Shown here: piece after piece, positions 44,252 to 55,401 of the stretch
Layout: the number at the start of each line of letters is the position of its first letter
Position numbering within the stretch: the first letter of the stretch is position 1
NCBI GenBank assembly: GCA_022559845.1
Contig: CM040120.1
Location: forward strand, 169,924,334-169,988,333
DNA length: 64,000 nucleotides
Direction of reading: 5' to 3'
Origin: Amorphophallus konjac
Taxonomy: Eukaryota; Streptophyta; Magnoliopsida; Alismatales; Araceae
Translations under genes and position numbers: made by a program
The notes under the pieces: generated by a model
Database searches by the model: none
What the model was told of the DNA's origin: nothing
Seen by the model: only the letters and a program-made list of their open reading frames with translations

Positions 44252-45689
44252 CTTCGATTTGCAGGAATAACTTGAACCGTAGCAGTACCTGTGAAGAGAA
44301 ACAGAGGTTGGACGAGTTATTTGATTAATCTAAGGGAGTTTCTTCCTTTATAGAAGTCTGGAGGGTTTTGAGACCGTTCGAAGCTGCAGGGTTGGTTACG
44401 ATTACGATTAGAACTAGAACTGGGGTTAGCTTTTGACTCAGAGTCGGAAGCATGGTTTTCGGAATTCCGGATAATTGACGACAGTGTTCAGGGCGTCAAT
44501 TGTTGAATTGACGACTTGACCAAAGTCGTTGTTTATTTAATGCCTTGAGATCCCAAACGAATTAACGCCTGGATGATAGACGTGTTTTTATATTTTGACG
44601 CCCTGATGTCAGTCATCTATTATAATTTTGACGCCCCTACCCCCAGTCGTTATTTATTTGGCATTTTGATGAACTTAAGTGCTATCTTTTAATTGGAGTT
44701 ATTTGTGATTAAGCACTTATGATCATGTCTTGCTTTGAATTGAGGATTATTTCTAATCACTTCATGCTTTGAGAGGCCTAATGAATTTTCAAGTGCAGAG
44801 GAGTGTAGGTTTTGAGGCGTTTGGATCACTCATGGGAGTAACATCATCCCATTCTTGTATTTCTTCCCTGTAAGCATTGTTACTATATGATATCTACGCT
44901 ATTATAGCATATCAAGGACCTTGTGGTTCTGATGAACCTGGAATTTGAGTTCCCCTTCATCAAAAATAATGATAGTTCCAGGAAAGTCTTGATCACATGG
45001 ATAGGCCGTTGAGTCGTTAAAAGCTTGGGACGATGGTTCCACTTTTTGAGTTGATGCGCGGACAAACGGGCTTCGACTTAGTGTCGGCTCAGAGATCTGG
45101 TATCTTGACCAAATCTAGATGGCTTAACAATATTATCCTTGATTATTTTCTATATTTTTAGTTTGTTTTATCTTTTTCTTTTAACCCAGCATGCATCATG
45201 TAGGACTTTGAGCTTCGTGCTGAAAATCTTCATACTATGGCAATAATGAAGGTCACTCGCTCTCGTTTGAGTTGACATGAGATATTCCACTCCAAATTGA
45301 GTACTTTATTCTCTCTGAAGCCGCTCAGGCTAGTTCTTCAAAAAATGTCCCTTTGCTGGGTCTCCATCTCAATTCCCTTTATTTTTTTGCAAATCCACAT
45401 TGGTTGTAGCACGTCCACATTGGCTGGTAACCGCTCTCCAGTGGTGCCTCCCTGTCGTGCCCACGCGCAAAGTTTATTTTATTTTAATCTCCTTCATCCA
45501 GCAAATTGATGTTTTCTTGGAATCACCTAGAGTTGTTTCACTCAGAATCTCGAAAAGATTTCTAACGCTTCGTATCTGAAGCGTGTCACATCACACCTTG
45601 GCATCTACTTATCAGTTCATTCCACTTCATTACACTTTCGTTTCATTCCGTCTCACTCCCTTGCAAAGCAGACGCCAAGGCGGGGCAGC
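44252..45689. other. spacer before Tat 3' LTR
   Basis: Contains dyads at about 44470-44660 (TTGACGAC...GGCGTC, TTGACGCC...). No gene seen. A weak purine-rich stretch (AAGGCGGGGCAGC) at 45677-45689 may serve as the polypurine tract. Confidence 0.5.
44348..44356 (-). promoter_or_regulatory. TATA box for the antisense DUF7745-like gene
   Basis: Reads CTATAAAGG on the minus strand, about 100 bases before the ATG at 44251. Suggests independent transcription of this gene. Confidence 0.5.
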
Positions 45690-45836
45690 TGTAGACATGC
45701 CAAAATTGATACTATGTTGATCAAATCTCATGTCACTATGTTAACGCCCCAAATTGAACTTCAATATTTCTATAATATAAAGTTTTTCTTATTTGTGTGG
45801 GTTTCTATGATGTTTCTTGCATTCTTTTAATCAACG

Positions 45837-48171
45837 TGATGTGACACGACCTTGGACTTAAGCAAGCAAGCACATTCGCAATCTAAATGGGCCAATTTGG
45901 GCCGCCGCTCTCTCGTCGCTCACCCAAGCCCGGGGTAACTTGGCGATGCCAAGTGATGGATGTGGGGTTGGGCCCTTGCTGGTAGAGGGCCAGCAAGGCC
46001 AAGATTTGATTCCCAATGGATTTGGAAGCCCAATTCAACGGGGCCGACGAAGTGCCGAAGGCACCGGTTGCACTCTTCCCACGGTGATCACTCAAGACAA
46101 CGGGACTTGAGGGTCGGGCTCTCACTCGCATAACCAGCGGAATTAAGAACTAATATTGAAAGACAAACACTAAGTGGAGTGAAGGTTTGAGCACTTACTC
46201 GACCGGTTTGAAGAAACCGGTCCCGGTCGGAGACGAGGGCGAGCGGGGAGGCAAGTGGATCCCCACACGCCACGGCGGTGTCGCTTGACCTGCCCAAACA
46301 AAGTATACCACTACACCTCTCGTAGGAGGGGGAACTTGGGGTGGGGGTTAATGATATTACATCAATACTACCTCCACGCAGGGAGGGGCCTTCAGCCGGC
46401 CAAGCGGGGTGGGGAAACCAAAGCAAAGAACGAGGAACAAGGGTGGACGCCGAATCTGCCTGATGTCTGTGAACCAGGATAGAGGGTCGGTGTTGCTGTT
46501 GTAGATCTTGCTCAGGAATTTTTCTGATGGCGACACTGGCAGCGAAAACTTTGTAACAAGAAGGGGAATGCCTCAGAATTTTTGTAATTTCTTCTGGAGT
46601 CGCTGCAGGTCGGGGCAGAAGCTTGAACATGGCCTCTATTTCTCGGACTAGCAGGGGCAGGTCACCAATAGTAGGATGCAGAGGCTGTCCTGGCCGCTCC
46701 CGAACTCCAAATTTGATGCCGTCAGTGCCGTTAGAACCGTGGGTGAGTCCTCTTTGTAGAAAAAGAAACGGGGACGTCAGAAGAGAAAGGAAACGATCTG
46801 TGGAGCCAGAAGAGTGAGGAGGTGTCGATGCAGACTGGGGAAGGCAGAGCCGCGCGACCGTGGAAGCAAATTGGTAACTTCTGTTCCTGGATGCTGAATG
46901 GGCTTCTGCTTCTTTATTCTGAAAGTAGACAGGCCGATGAAGAACTTTGAAGAAGACTTGAGGACTGATTCCTTCAGGCCTGGTCGTGGCAGAGCTTCTA
47001 GGCCGGCTCAGGTCCTCAGCCGAGGCAGAACCGCGCAGCTGTGGGAGAATGGACCTCATGGACGACTCGGAGATCGGAAGAAGACGAAACCACTTCGGTT
47101 GCGAAGGCGACTGGCAGACGCTTCTGACAATGGCTCTTGGGTCTTCAAACTCGTCCGGAGGAGGTCGTGGTGGCCACTGCAAGTTGCTGGTCTGTTATAG
47201 ATCTTCAGTTGAGAGTTGTAGGTTGATGATGATGGGGGGGAATGGGGTATATGGGAGGGGAAATGGGGGTGGATGAGTGTGGGGAAAGCCCGGGCTGTGA
47301 GGGGGTCTAGGAGGGGGTGTTCTAAGGTGGGGGAAGGGAAGAATGGGGTCTGGAAGGGGGTCTAACAGATGGTGGGAGGAGGAGCTACGAATTTGGGAAG
47401 GTGTGTCAGAGGAGAAGGTGAGGGGGGGAACAAGTGAGTGGAGGGAAGGGTGGATTTCAAATTTGAAATGGCATTGGAAGTTGTGGGGTTGTGTGGGGAA
47501 GGGGTTGATTGTGTTGGAATGGGGAAAGTGGTGTTGGAATGGTGAGGGATCTCCTTGGGACTAGGGGGGTGGAGTAATGGAGGCCATGGGGAAGTGGAGG
47601 GCTTTAATGATGGTAGGTGGGGGTTGAGGTGGTTGGGAAGGGAGGAGAGAGAAGAAAATTCAAAATTGGGTGTTGAGGAGAGAGAAAGTGGAGTAAAAAA
47701 AGAGGGATTAAGAGAGGGAAGGGTGGGGAATCTCTCCCCTAGGGTTTCTCACCCAAAGAATGTTGGAATCACTCCACTAAACTAAGCTTTGGACTCTCAA
47801 ATGGCATTTTTTTCATTGATTGATTCATTAAGTTGAAATGGGGGGAATGGGGTCATATATATAGGCAACCCACATTTTACAATAAGTCCCTGACAAAAGA
47901 CTCAATGACAAATAACCGAGGGGGTAGGGGGTGCACTTGGGCCAAACCCAATGAATTGGGCCCAATAACTAACTAAACAACATAATGACTCTCAAACTTA
48001 GGGAAATAAACACAAGACCTAGGAACATGACTCAAATAAAAGGGAAAATACATCAAATGACTCAAATAAAAATTACATAGGACTCGAAATTAAATAATTA
48101 GACCATGCCGGATGCAACCGGGGCGAGGAGACGAGCTGTGAACGTGGGCATGGGAGGTGATGTCCCCATCA
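45837..48171 (-). repeat. 3' LTR of nested non-autonomous element
   Basis: TGATGTGACACGACC...GATGTCCCCATCA. A 364-codon frame at 46088-47182 (minus) is broken in the other LTR and is not taken as a gene. Confidence 0.9.
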
Positions 48172-50861
48172 TACTCCCGGGGTGCGGAGAACTCGACTCC
48201 GTCGAGTAAGTGTCCTTTCCTCCTTGGAGGGTGTAGAAGTGGTACTGCCCTCAAGTCTTCCGAACGAGACCGATCCATCCACCTGCCGAGATAGTGCTCG
48301 TATACCTTGCTCCGAGTGGTAGTGACTTGTTTATCCAATATTTGTTCAATTTGTTCACGCTGGGCTCTCTTGGCTGGTGGTCTCTCCTCACGGGTGGGTG
48401 CTCTCTCAAGGGAAGAAGTAGGCTCAATCTCCTCACTAAGTACCACTGTGGGTCCCTTATATGGCACTAGGTCGGCAACATTGAATGTGGGACTTATTCC
48501 ATACTCCTCAGGGAGATCTAACTCAAAGACATTTGCACCAATGCGCCTCAGGACCGGGAAGGGACCAGCCCCACGTGGCCTCAATTTGGAGATGGCTCCC
48601 GGGGAGAGTCTCTCCGTCCTTACCATCACAAAGTCACCCTCATGGAATTCTTGGTGATGTCGATGAGAGTCGGCTTGCCTTTTATAAGTCACATTCTTCT
48701 TGCTAATGTGCTTGCGGATCTCTTTATGCAATGTTGTGAATGCGGACATTCTAGGGGTGATGGGTGGACCGGGGCAACCAAAAGTAGACCTATCGTGTAA
48801 TGATGCAGTGTAGACTTTGGTTAGCCTAGGTGGGTCGGGGCACCCGTAGGTGGCCCTATCATGTAAATTGGTGATAAATATCGGGGGACCCGGACATCCG
48901 TAGATGCCTTTGACATGCTTAAGATCCATGATGAATGAAGGAGGACCATGACATCCGAATATGGACGACTCATACTTTCTACTTGATATGTGGGTGATAT
49001 GAATGAATGGACCCAACATAGTGTTCATGCCAAGGGGTGTGGTAAGCCTAGACACATGCATACTTTTCCCAAAGGTGACTTCCATGTGTATAGGTGTGGG
49101 ACAACCTTTGAACTCCCGTTGGAAAGGATCGAATAGATCTAAGAAGGTGGTCATCATGGGGTGGGGCACAACCTTATTACCTAGGGATATGTGGTCCAAG
49201 GTTATGGCTCCCAAGGTGTAACCCGGGTCATGGATGAGGTGGGGTTGGCCCAATATGGTGGGTGAGGGTAGGAAAGGGTGGGTGGTTGGTAAGATGGTTG
49301 GGTCATATGAGTCCCTTGACTCCCATTGGAATGGATCATATGGATCATAAAATGGGTCATCTAGGGGGAGGAACTCCATGTCCTCAAGATCCTTAAAAGG
49401 TGCTAAGTCATCCTTCTCCATGATAGTTGGGCCAATGCTCTTGACAAGTGGGTCGGCCATGAGTGGAGGGCTTGGCTTTCTACCCGAGATAAGAAGCTCT
49501 AAATCGGGGAGAAGGTTGGGCTCATCCGGTGTAGGGAGGAATAGAAGGAGGTCACTAGTGTAGCAACCAATGGTGCAAACTGAGGTGATAGACCCTATGC
49601 ATAGGTGTAGGAGGTTAAGGCTCCTAGGTTGTTCAACCATAGGGGTCATCATGCTAGTCATCTCTAATTGCCATGCTATGCCCTTGAGAAGGTCCTCTAA
49701 GGTCTCCACTTGATAGGATGCTTGGATTGTGGTGTGATAGGAGAAGAAGGACACTAAGAGAAGATCTTGTTCTATGGGAGGGAAAACATGGGCCCGGATC
49801 TCTGTAATTGGGCTCTCCTTTAGCCAACTAACAATGGGTTCTCCTAAGATGAGCTTGGTCCCAACTAGAGAGGGTGATGTAAGGTGAGGACCATCGTGTG
49901 ATGTTTCTTTCTCAACTTGGACTTGGGTTCCCTCCAAGGTGGGGAGTGGGTTTGGAGTGTCCTCAACTATTGAATTGGGTATGAGTTCTTCTACCAAGGA
50001 GGTGAGGGGGTCTTTTGGGGTGATGAGGGTTGGTGTGTGGTGCTCCCGGGGTGGAGGGTAAAGAAAAACTTGGATTGGGATTGGTAGAGTGGGGTTTGGG
50101 AGTGGAAGTAGTGGAGACTTTGGTGGGAGTTGGATTGGGGTAGGGAGAGGAAGATGGGTGGGTTGAAGGGGTTTGGGTTGATTGGTTTTGGGAGGAGTGT
50201 CCCCTTTTGGGGGTGATGGAGAGGTAGTGGTGAAGGTTACCATGGGCCTAGGTGGAGAGTTGGTCATGGGGCCCAATTGGGTATGGGGACCTATGGTTGT
50301 GGTGTGGACTACTTCTTCCAAAGCTAATGGAGTGGGAAGGTTCTTTGATGGTGGGGTGATGATGGCCGGAGTATGGTGCACCCGGGGTGGTGAACAAGGG
50401 CGGGATTCCCGCGGGTGGGAGAATATAAGGTTGTTGAATTTAAAGGTTCCCGAAAGGTGTGGCGGATGCACTAGGCAAGTCTGACGTGTTGGGTCGATGT
50501 CGGCATTCCTTTCATCTAACCATTTCTTTCCTAGGATTATACATGGACCCGCCAATGTTCCCTTTTGACACCAAGCTCCATCCAAATACTTAGTCTTCCC
50601 GAACCATTTATGGAATTCAACGAAGACTAGGTCTCCGTTGTGCACAATTTGTCCAGTCGTAGAGAGGGTGGCTACAATTTCGGGGGATACCTAATTATCT
50701 TCTTCCATGTCGATGAAGTCAATTTCTGTGGGGCTCCCATTAGGTAGGTATGCTTGGGATATGATGGGAATTGGGGCCTTTTGGTCGGTAGACTCAATGA
50801 CAATGGGAGGTGGATAATGCATAGAACGATCCGATGAGAATTCTAATGCAAGCGTGCCCAT
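48090..50861 (-). pseudogene. single ORF with Pro-rich body and integrase C-terminal-like domain
   Basis: ATG 50861; one in-frame TAG at 50691-50693, then open to 48090, inside the 3' LTR. The body is Pro/Thr-rich (about 50450-49900). A region at about 48990-48740 repeats the motif FGCPGPP or YGCPGPP four times. The last third has GDFVMVRTERLSPG, LRPRGAGPFPVLRRIG and PTFNVADLVPY, the familiar tail of gypsy integrases (C-terminal domain), with no D,D,E core before it. It may be the remnant of a pol ORF fused to new sequence, or a dedicated protein of this family. The role is unknown; RNA or chromatin binding is only a guess. Confidence 0.7.
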
Positions 50862-50893
50862 GGACTTGACTTGTGAGAACAAATCAAAGACTT

Positions 50894-50905
50894 GCTCTGA
50901 TACCA
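50894..50905 (-). promoter_or_regulatory. primer-binding site of nested element
   Basis: TGGTATCAGAGC on the minus strand, two bases from the LTR edge at 50908. Confidence 0.9.
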
Positions 50906-50907
50906 CT

Positions 50908-53244
50908 TGATGTGACACGACCTTGGACTTAAGCAAGCAAGTACATTCACAATCTAAATGGGCCAATTTGGGCCGCCGCTCTCTCGTCGCTCACCCAAGC
51001 CCGGGGTAACTTGGCGATGCCAAGTGGTGGATGTGGGGTTGGGCCCTTGCTGGTAGAGGGCCAGCAATGCCAAGATTTGATTCCCAATGGATTTGGAAGC
51101 CCAATTCAACGGGGCCGACGAAGTGCCGAAGGCACCGGTTGCACTCTTCCCACGGTGATCACTCAAGACAACGGGACTTGAGAGTCGGGCTCTCACTCGA
51201 ATAACCAGTGGAATTAAGAACTAATATTGAAAGACAAGCACTAAGTGGAGTGAAGGTTTGAGCACTTACTCGATCGGTTTGAAGAAACCGGTCCCGGTCG
51301 GAGACGAGGGCGAGCGGGGAGGCAAGTGGATCCCCACACGCCACGGTGGTGTCGCTTGACCTGCCCAAACAAAGTATACCACTAAACCTCTCGCAGGAGG
51401 GGGAACTTGGGGTGGGGGTTAATGATATTACATCAATACTACCTCCACGCAGGGAGGGGCCTTCAGCCGGCCAAGCGGGGTGGGGAAACCAAAGCAAAGA
51501 ACGAGGAACAAGGGTGGACGCTGAATCTGCCTGCTGTCTGCAAACCAGGATAGAGGGTCGGTGTTGCTGTTGTAGATCTTGCTCAAGAATTTTTTTGATG
51601 GCGACACCGGCAGAGAAATCTTTGTAACAGGAAGGGGAATGCCTCAGAATTTTTGTAATTTCTTCTGGAGTCGCTGCAGGTCGGGGCAGAAGCTTGAACA
51701 GGGCCTCTATTTCTCGGACTAGCAGGGGCAGGTCACCAACAGTAGGATGCAGAGGCTGTCCTGGCCACTCCCGAACTCCAAATTTGATGCCGTCAGCGCC
51801 GTTAGAACCTTGCGTGAGTCCTCTTTGCATAAAAAGAAACGGGGATGCTATAAGAGAACGGAGACGATCTGTGGAGCCAGAAGAGTGAGGAGGTGTCGAT
51901 GCAGACTGGGGAAGGCAGAGCCGCGCGACCATGGAAGAAAATTGGTAACTTCTGTTCCCGGATGCTGAATGGGCTTCTGCTTCTTGATTGTGAAAGTAGA
52001 CAGGCCGATGAAGAACTTTGAAGAAGGACTTGAGGACTGATTCCTTCGGGGCTGGTCATGGCAGAGCTTCTAGGCCGGCTCAGGTCCTTAGCCGAGGCAG
52101 AACCGCGCAGCTGTGGGAGAATGGACCTCCTGGACGACTCGGAGATCAGAAGAAGATGAAACCACTTCGGTTGCGAAGGCGACTGGAAGACGCTTCCGAC
52201 GATGGCTGTTGGGTCTTCAAACTCGTTCGGAGGAGGTCGTGGTGGCCGCTGAAAGTTGCTGGTCTGTTGTAGATCTTCAGTTGAGAGTTGTAGGTTGATG
52301 ATGATGGGGGGGAATGGGGTATATGGGAGGGGAAATGGGGGTGGATGAGTGTGGGGAAAGCCCGGGCTGTGAGGGGGTCTAGGAGGGGGTGTTCTAAGGT
52401 GGGGGAAGGGAAGAATGGGGTATGGAAGGGGGTCTAACAGGTGGTGGGAGGAGGAGCTACGAATTTGGGAAGGTGTGTCAGAGGAGAAGGTGAGGGGGGG
52501 AACAAGTGAGTGGAGGGAAGGGTGGATTTCAAATTTGAAATGGCATTGGAAGTTGTGGGGTTGTGTGGGGAAGGGGTTGATTGTGTTGGAATGGGGAAAG
52601 TGGTGTTGGAATGATGAGGGATCTCCTTGGGACTAGGGGGGGTGGAGTAATGGAGGCCATGGGGAAGTGGAGGGCTTTAATGATGGTAGGTGGGGGTTGA
52701 GGTGGTTGGGAAGGGAGGAGAGAGAAGAAAATTCAAAATTGGGTGTTGAGGAGAGAGAAAGTGGAGTAAAAAAAGAGGGATTAAGAGAGGGAAGGGTGGG
52801 GAATCTCTCCCCTAGGGTTTCTCACCCAAAGAATGTTGGAATCACTCCACTAAACTAAGCTTTGGACTCTCAAATGGCATTTTTTTCATTGATTGATTCA
52901 TTAAGTTGAAATGGGGGGAATGGGGTCCTATATATAGGCAACCCACATTTTACAATAAGTCCCTGACAAAAGACTCAATGACAAATAACCGAGGGGGTAG
53001 GGGGTGCACTTGGGCCAAACCCAATGAATTGGGCCCAATAACTAACTAAACAACATAATGACTCTCAAACTTAGGGAAATAAACACAAGACCTAGGAACA
53101 TGACTCAAATAAAAGGGAAAATACATCAAATGACTCAAATAAAAATTACATAGGACTCGAAATTAAATAATTAGACCATGCCGGATGCAACCGGGGCGAG
53201 GAGACGAGCTGTGAACGTGGGCATGGGAGGTGATGTCCCCATCA
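50908..53244 (-). repeat. 5' LTR of nested non-autonomous element
   Basis: Same ends and length as 45837-48171 with scattered substitutions. No gene inside. Confidence 0.9.
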
Positions 53245-53249
53245 CAACG

Positions 53250-53570
53250 ACTTGAAGAGGGGCGTGATTTAAATAGCGACCTAATATGAGGCGTGTTCCC
53301 AAGAAAGGACGACTGGTGTTAAGGGCGTCAATTTTTGGCGTTTTACGAGTCCCACCACGATTGAAAAATCAAGAATTAAAGTCCTTCCTTAGGGCGTGTT
53401 TTCAATTAACGCCTTTGCTTCAGGCGTCGTCTCACAATTTTCAGAAAAAGAATGTTTTTATTACTAAAATTGAATCCAGAAGTTGACGCCTTTGTCCCAG
53501 TCGTGTTTTGAATTAGCGCCTTAGGGCAGGTCGTCAATTTTAATTGATGCCCTTATGAGGGTCGTCTCTC
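53250..53570. repeat. dyad array, Tat 3' LTR
   Basis: Copy of 26337-26680. One unit retains GGCGTCGTC here where the 5' LTR has GGGGTCGTC, showing ongoing CpG change. Confidence 0.82.
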
Positions 53571-54451
53571 ACCCTTCTGTGTCCTGTTTGGGCACACCTT
53601 TCCTGAAGAGTTCCCTGCCTTGGTTCATCACTTGCTCGATCTGGGAACTAGAGTCCTTGCCATTGATGATCATTGCCTGATCTTATCTTCCCAAATCTGT
53701 GTTTATCATTGATCGAAATCCTATAAAAGGATGCCCTGGTTGATCTCGTGTGAAAAAAAAACGGGTGCTGGCGATTGAGGTTGCAGAAGCTAGTTTACAG
53801 AGGTTGATCGTCTGAGAATACAGAGTTCTTCTCTCTCTTTTCTCTGCCAACCTTCAAGTCCTTTGTTCTCACGGTCGTTCTCCTCCTCCTGTGCGATCTC
53901 TTTAAGGGCTCTCTGCTTCCTCCTGCTGCCGCAACCGAGGCATCAAAGTGGTTTCCCCTTTACTATTTACAGGAACAGCAGGGCTTTCTTTCTCACGTTT
54001 GTCTTCATCATCTCATCATCGATCATCATATATTCTTCTTTTGCATTAGTATTGCATCTCTTTCCCTTTCCCTAATTCTCTAGGGGTTTTAAAAATAAAC
54101 AAAAGGTGCACACTTTATGCTCCTCTTTCTTCATCATATTATTTCCTTGGATTGATACTACACACACGTTTGGCTGATCCCCTCTCCTTTTGATTGTTTG
54201 TTCTTTGATTAAGGGTAATCAAGAGGAAAACCCCCTTCATCGGCCGGCCGATAGAAGGAGGAGGAATGAATCCACATCCATCCCGCATCCTTATTTTCAC
54301 CAGGTATTCGCGATCAATTTCCTTTATTTTGAGGTAACCCCTCTGGCGATCACACACCTTATTAGCACCACGTGCTCCTTTACTCCTTTTTCATTATTCT
54401 CCTTCCTATATATATATTTTTGTCTTAAAAGTGGATTTTCCATGATCTACA

Positions 54452-55401
54452 TGTATGAAGAAAGATGTGGATGTATTTGTTTCCAAATGCTTGACTTGTC
54501 AGCAGGTTAAAGCCGAACATCAAAAGCCAGGTGGATTGCTTCAGCCATTAGAAATTCCAATGTGGAAATGGGATCATGTTACTACAGATTTTGTGGTGGG
54601 TTTGCCTCGGACTTCTCAAGGTTTTGATGGTATCTGGTTGCTTGTCGACAGATTGACTAAGACTGCCAGATTGTTGCCAATAAAGGTTGCTTGGAATGTG
54701 CAGAGGTTGGCCGAGCTTTATGTTCAGAAGATTGTGCCCCTGCATGGAATTCCAATTTCGCTTGTGTCAGATCGTGATCCACGTTTTACCTCCGGCTTCT
54801 GGCGCAGTTTTCAGAAAGCTTTGGGCACTGAGTTAGCGTTCAGTTCAGCGTATCACCCGCAGTCAGATGGACATTCGGAGAGGACTATTCAGACTCTCGA
54901 AGATATGCTGAGATCGTGTTGCCTTGACTGGCAAGATTCGTGGAGTGAACATTTGCCACTTGTTGAATTTGCTTATAATAACAGTTTTCACTCCAGTATT
55001 GGCATGGCTCCTTATGAGGCACTGTATGATCATCCTTGTCGTACTCCCTTGAACTGGTTTGATGTTGGGGATAGACTTTTGACGGGACCCGACATGGTAC
55101 AGGAGTGTTCTTATGTGGTTCATCTAATCAGACAGAGATTGTTGACGGCTCAGAGTCGACAGAAAAGCTATGCAGATCATCGCAGACGCCCACTGCAGTT
55201 TGAGCCAAGAGATATGGTTTTTGTCAAGGTGTCTCCTATGAAAGGTGTTTCCAGGTTTGGGACATGTGGAAAGCTTAGTCCGCGTTATGTTGGCCCTTTT
55301 CCTATTGTTAAAGCTGTGGGTCAGGTAGCTTATCGATTGCAACTACCAGCAGCTATGCAAGCTATTCATGATGTGTTCCACGTCTCTCAGCTGAGGAAAT
55401 A
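54452..55401 (+). pseudogene. Tekay-like integrase (continuation)
   Basis: Continues the integrase broken at 26195. Zinc region CLTCQQVKAEHQ near 54490, core with TTDFVVGLP (54576), SDRDPRFTSGF (54768-54800) and HPQSDGHSERTIQ (54856-54894). C-terminal domain (DMVFVKVSPMKG, LSPRYVGPFPIV) and start of the linker HDVFHVSQLRKYV, cut by the LARD at 55402. The frame is open from the Tat junction to the LARD. The chromodomain should follow beyond the insertion, outside the window. Confidence 0.9.

Larger units (their letters stand above)
45837..53244 (-). mobile_element. non-autonomous gypsy-type element with a single ORF
   Basis: LTRs 45837-48171 (2335 bp) and 50908-53244 (2337 bp) begin TGATG and end CATCA and are near-identical. 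Perfect target duplication CAACG. The primer-binding site reads TGGTATCAGAGC on the minus strand (50905-50894), so the element runs right to left. The 2.7-kb interior holds one long ORF and no protease, RT, RNase H or integrase catalytic core, so it must borrow enzymes from another element. The LTRs are unusually G-rich (47220-47800). Confidence 0.9.
26196..54451 (+). mobile_element. Tat-lineage Ty3/gypsy retrotransposon with two antisense genes
   Basis: LTRs begin TGTAGA and end TCTACA; the 5' LTR is 26196-27543 and the 3' LTR 45690-54451 (interrupted). Flanks GGTAT (26191-26195) and TGTAT (54452-54456) are a 5-bp duplication with one mismatch in the integrase of the Tekay-like host. Without the nested element it is about 20.8 kb. 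Sense genes: gag, protease/G-patch, RT, RNase H, a second RNase H (a Tat hallmark) and integrase, ending at 36933. Between pol and the 3' LTR lie two antisense genes (38442-42168 and 42835-44251). Dyad arrays fill the non-coding parts. In-frame stops make the sense ORF defective, yet the LTRs are near-identical. Confidence 0.88.
45690..54451 (+). repeat. 3' LTR of Tat element, split by a nested insertion
   Basis: 45690-45836 plus 53250-54451 (1349 bp without the insert) match 26196-27543 nearly base for base, including the TATA box and dyads (53250-53570). The insert is flanked by CAACG at 45832-45836 and 53245-53249. Confidence 0.92.
17895..55401 (+). mobile_element. Tekay/Del-like Ty3/gypsy element, split by three insertions
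   Basis: The visible parts are LTR 17895-20223, PBS 20226, gag-protease-RT 20377-22895, RT end/RNase H 25266-26195 and integrase 54452-55401. The parts rejoin in protein order across a solo LTR, a Tat-lineage element and a LARD-like element. Gag starting MPPRRGRP, the protease DSGAS, the RT FVDD and the gypsy integrase layout fit the Tekay/Del chromovirus group. The C-terminal chromodomain and 3' LTR should lie beyond the LARD, outside the window. The frame is broken only by stop codons, most explained by C-to-T changes, so it is an old silenced copy. Confidence 0.82.

Noticed and set aside
46088..47182. 364-codon minus-strand ORF in the LTR of the nested element
   Set aside because: It lies wholly in an LTR, is split in the other near-identical LTR (51159-51932 and 51802-52059), and shows no domain.
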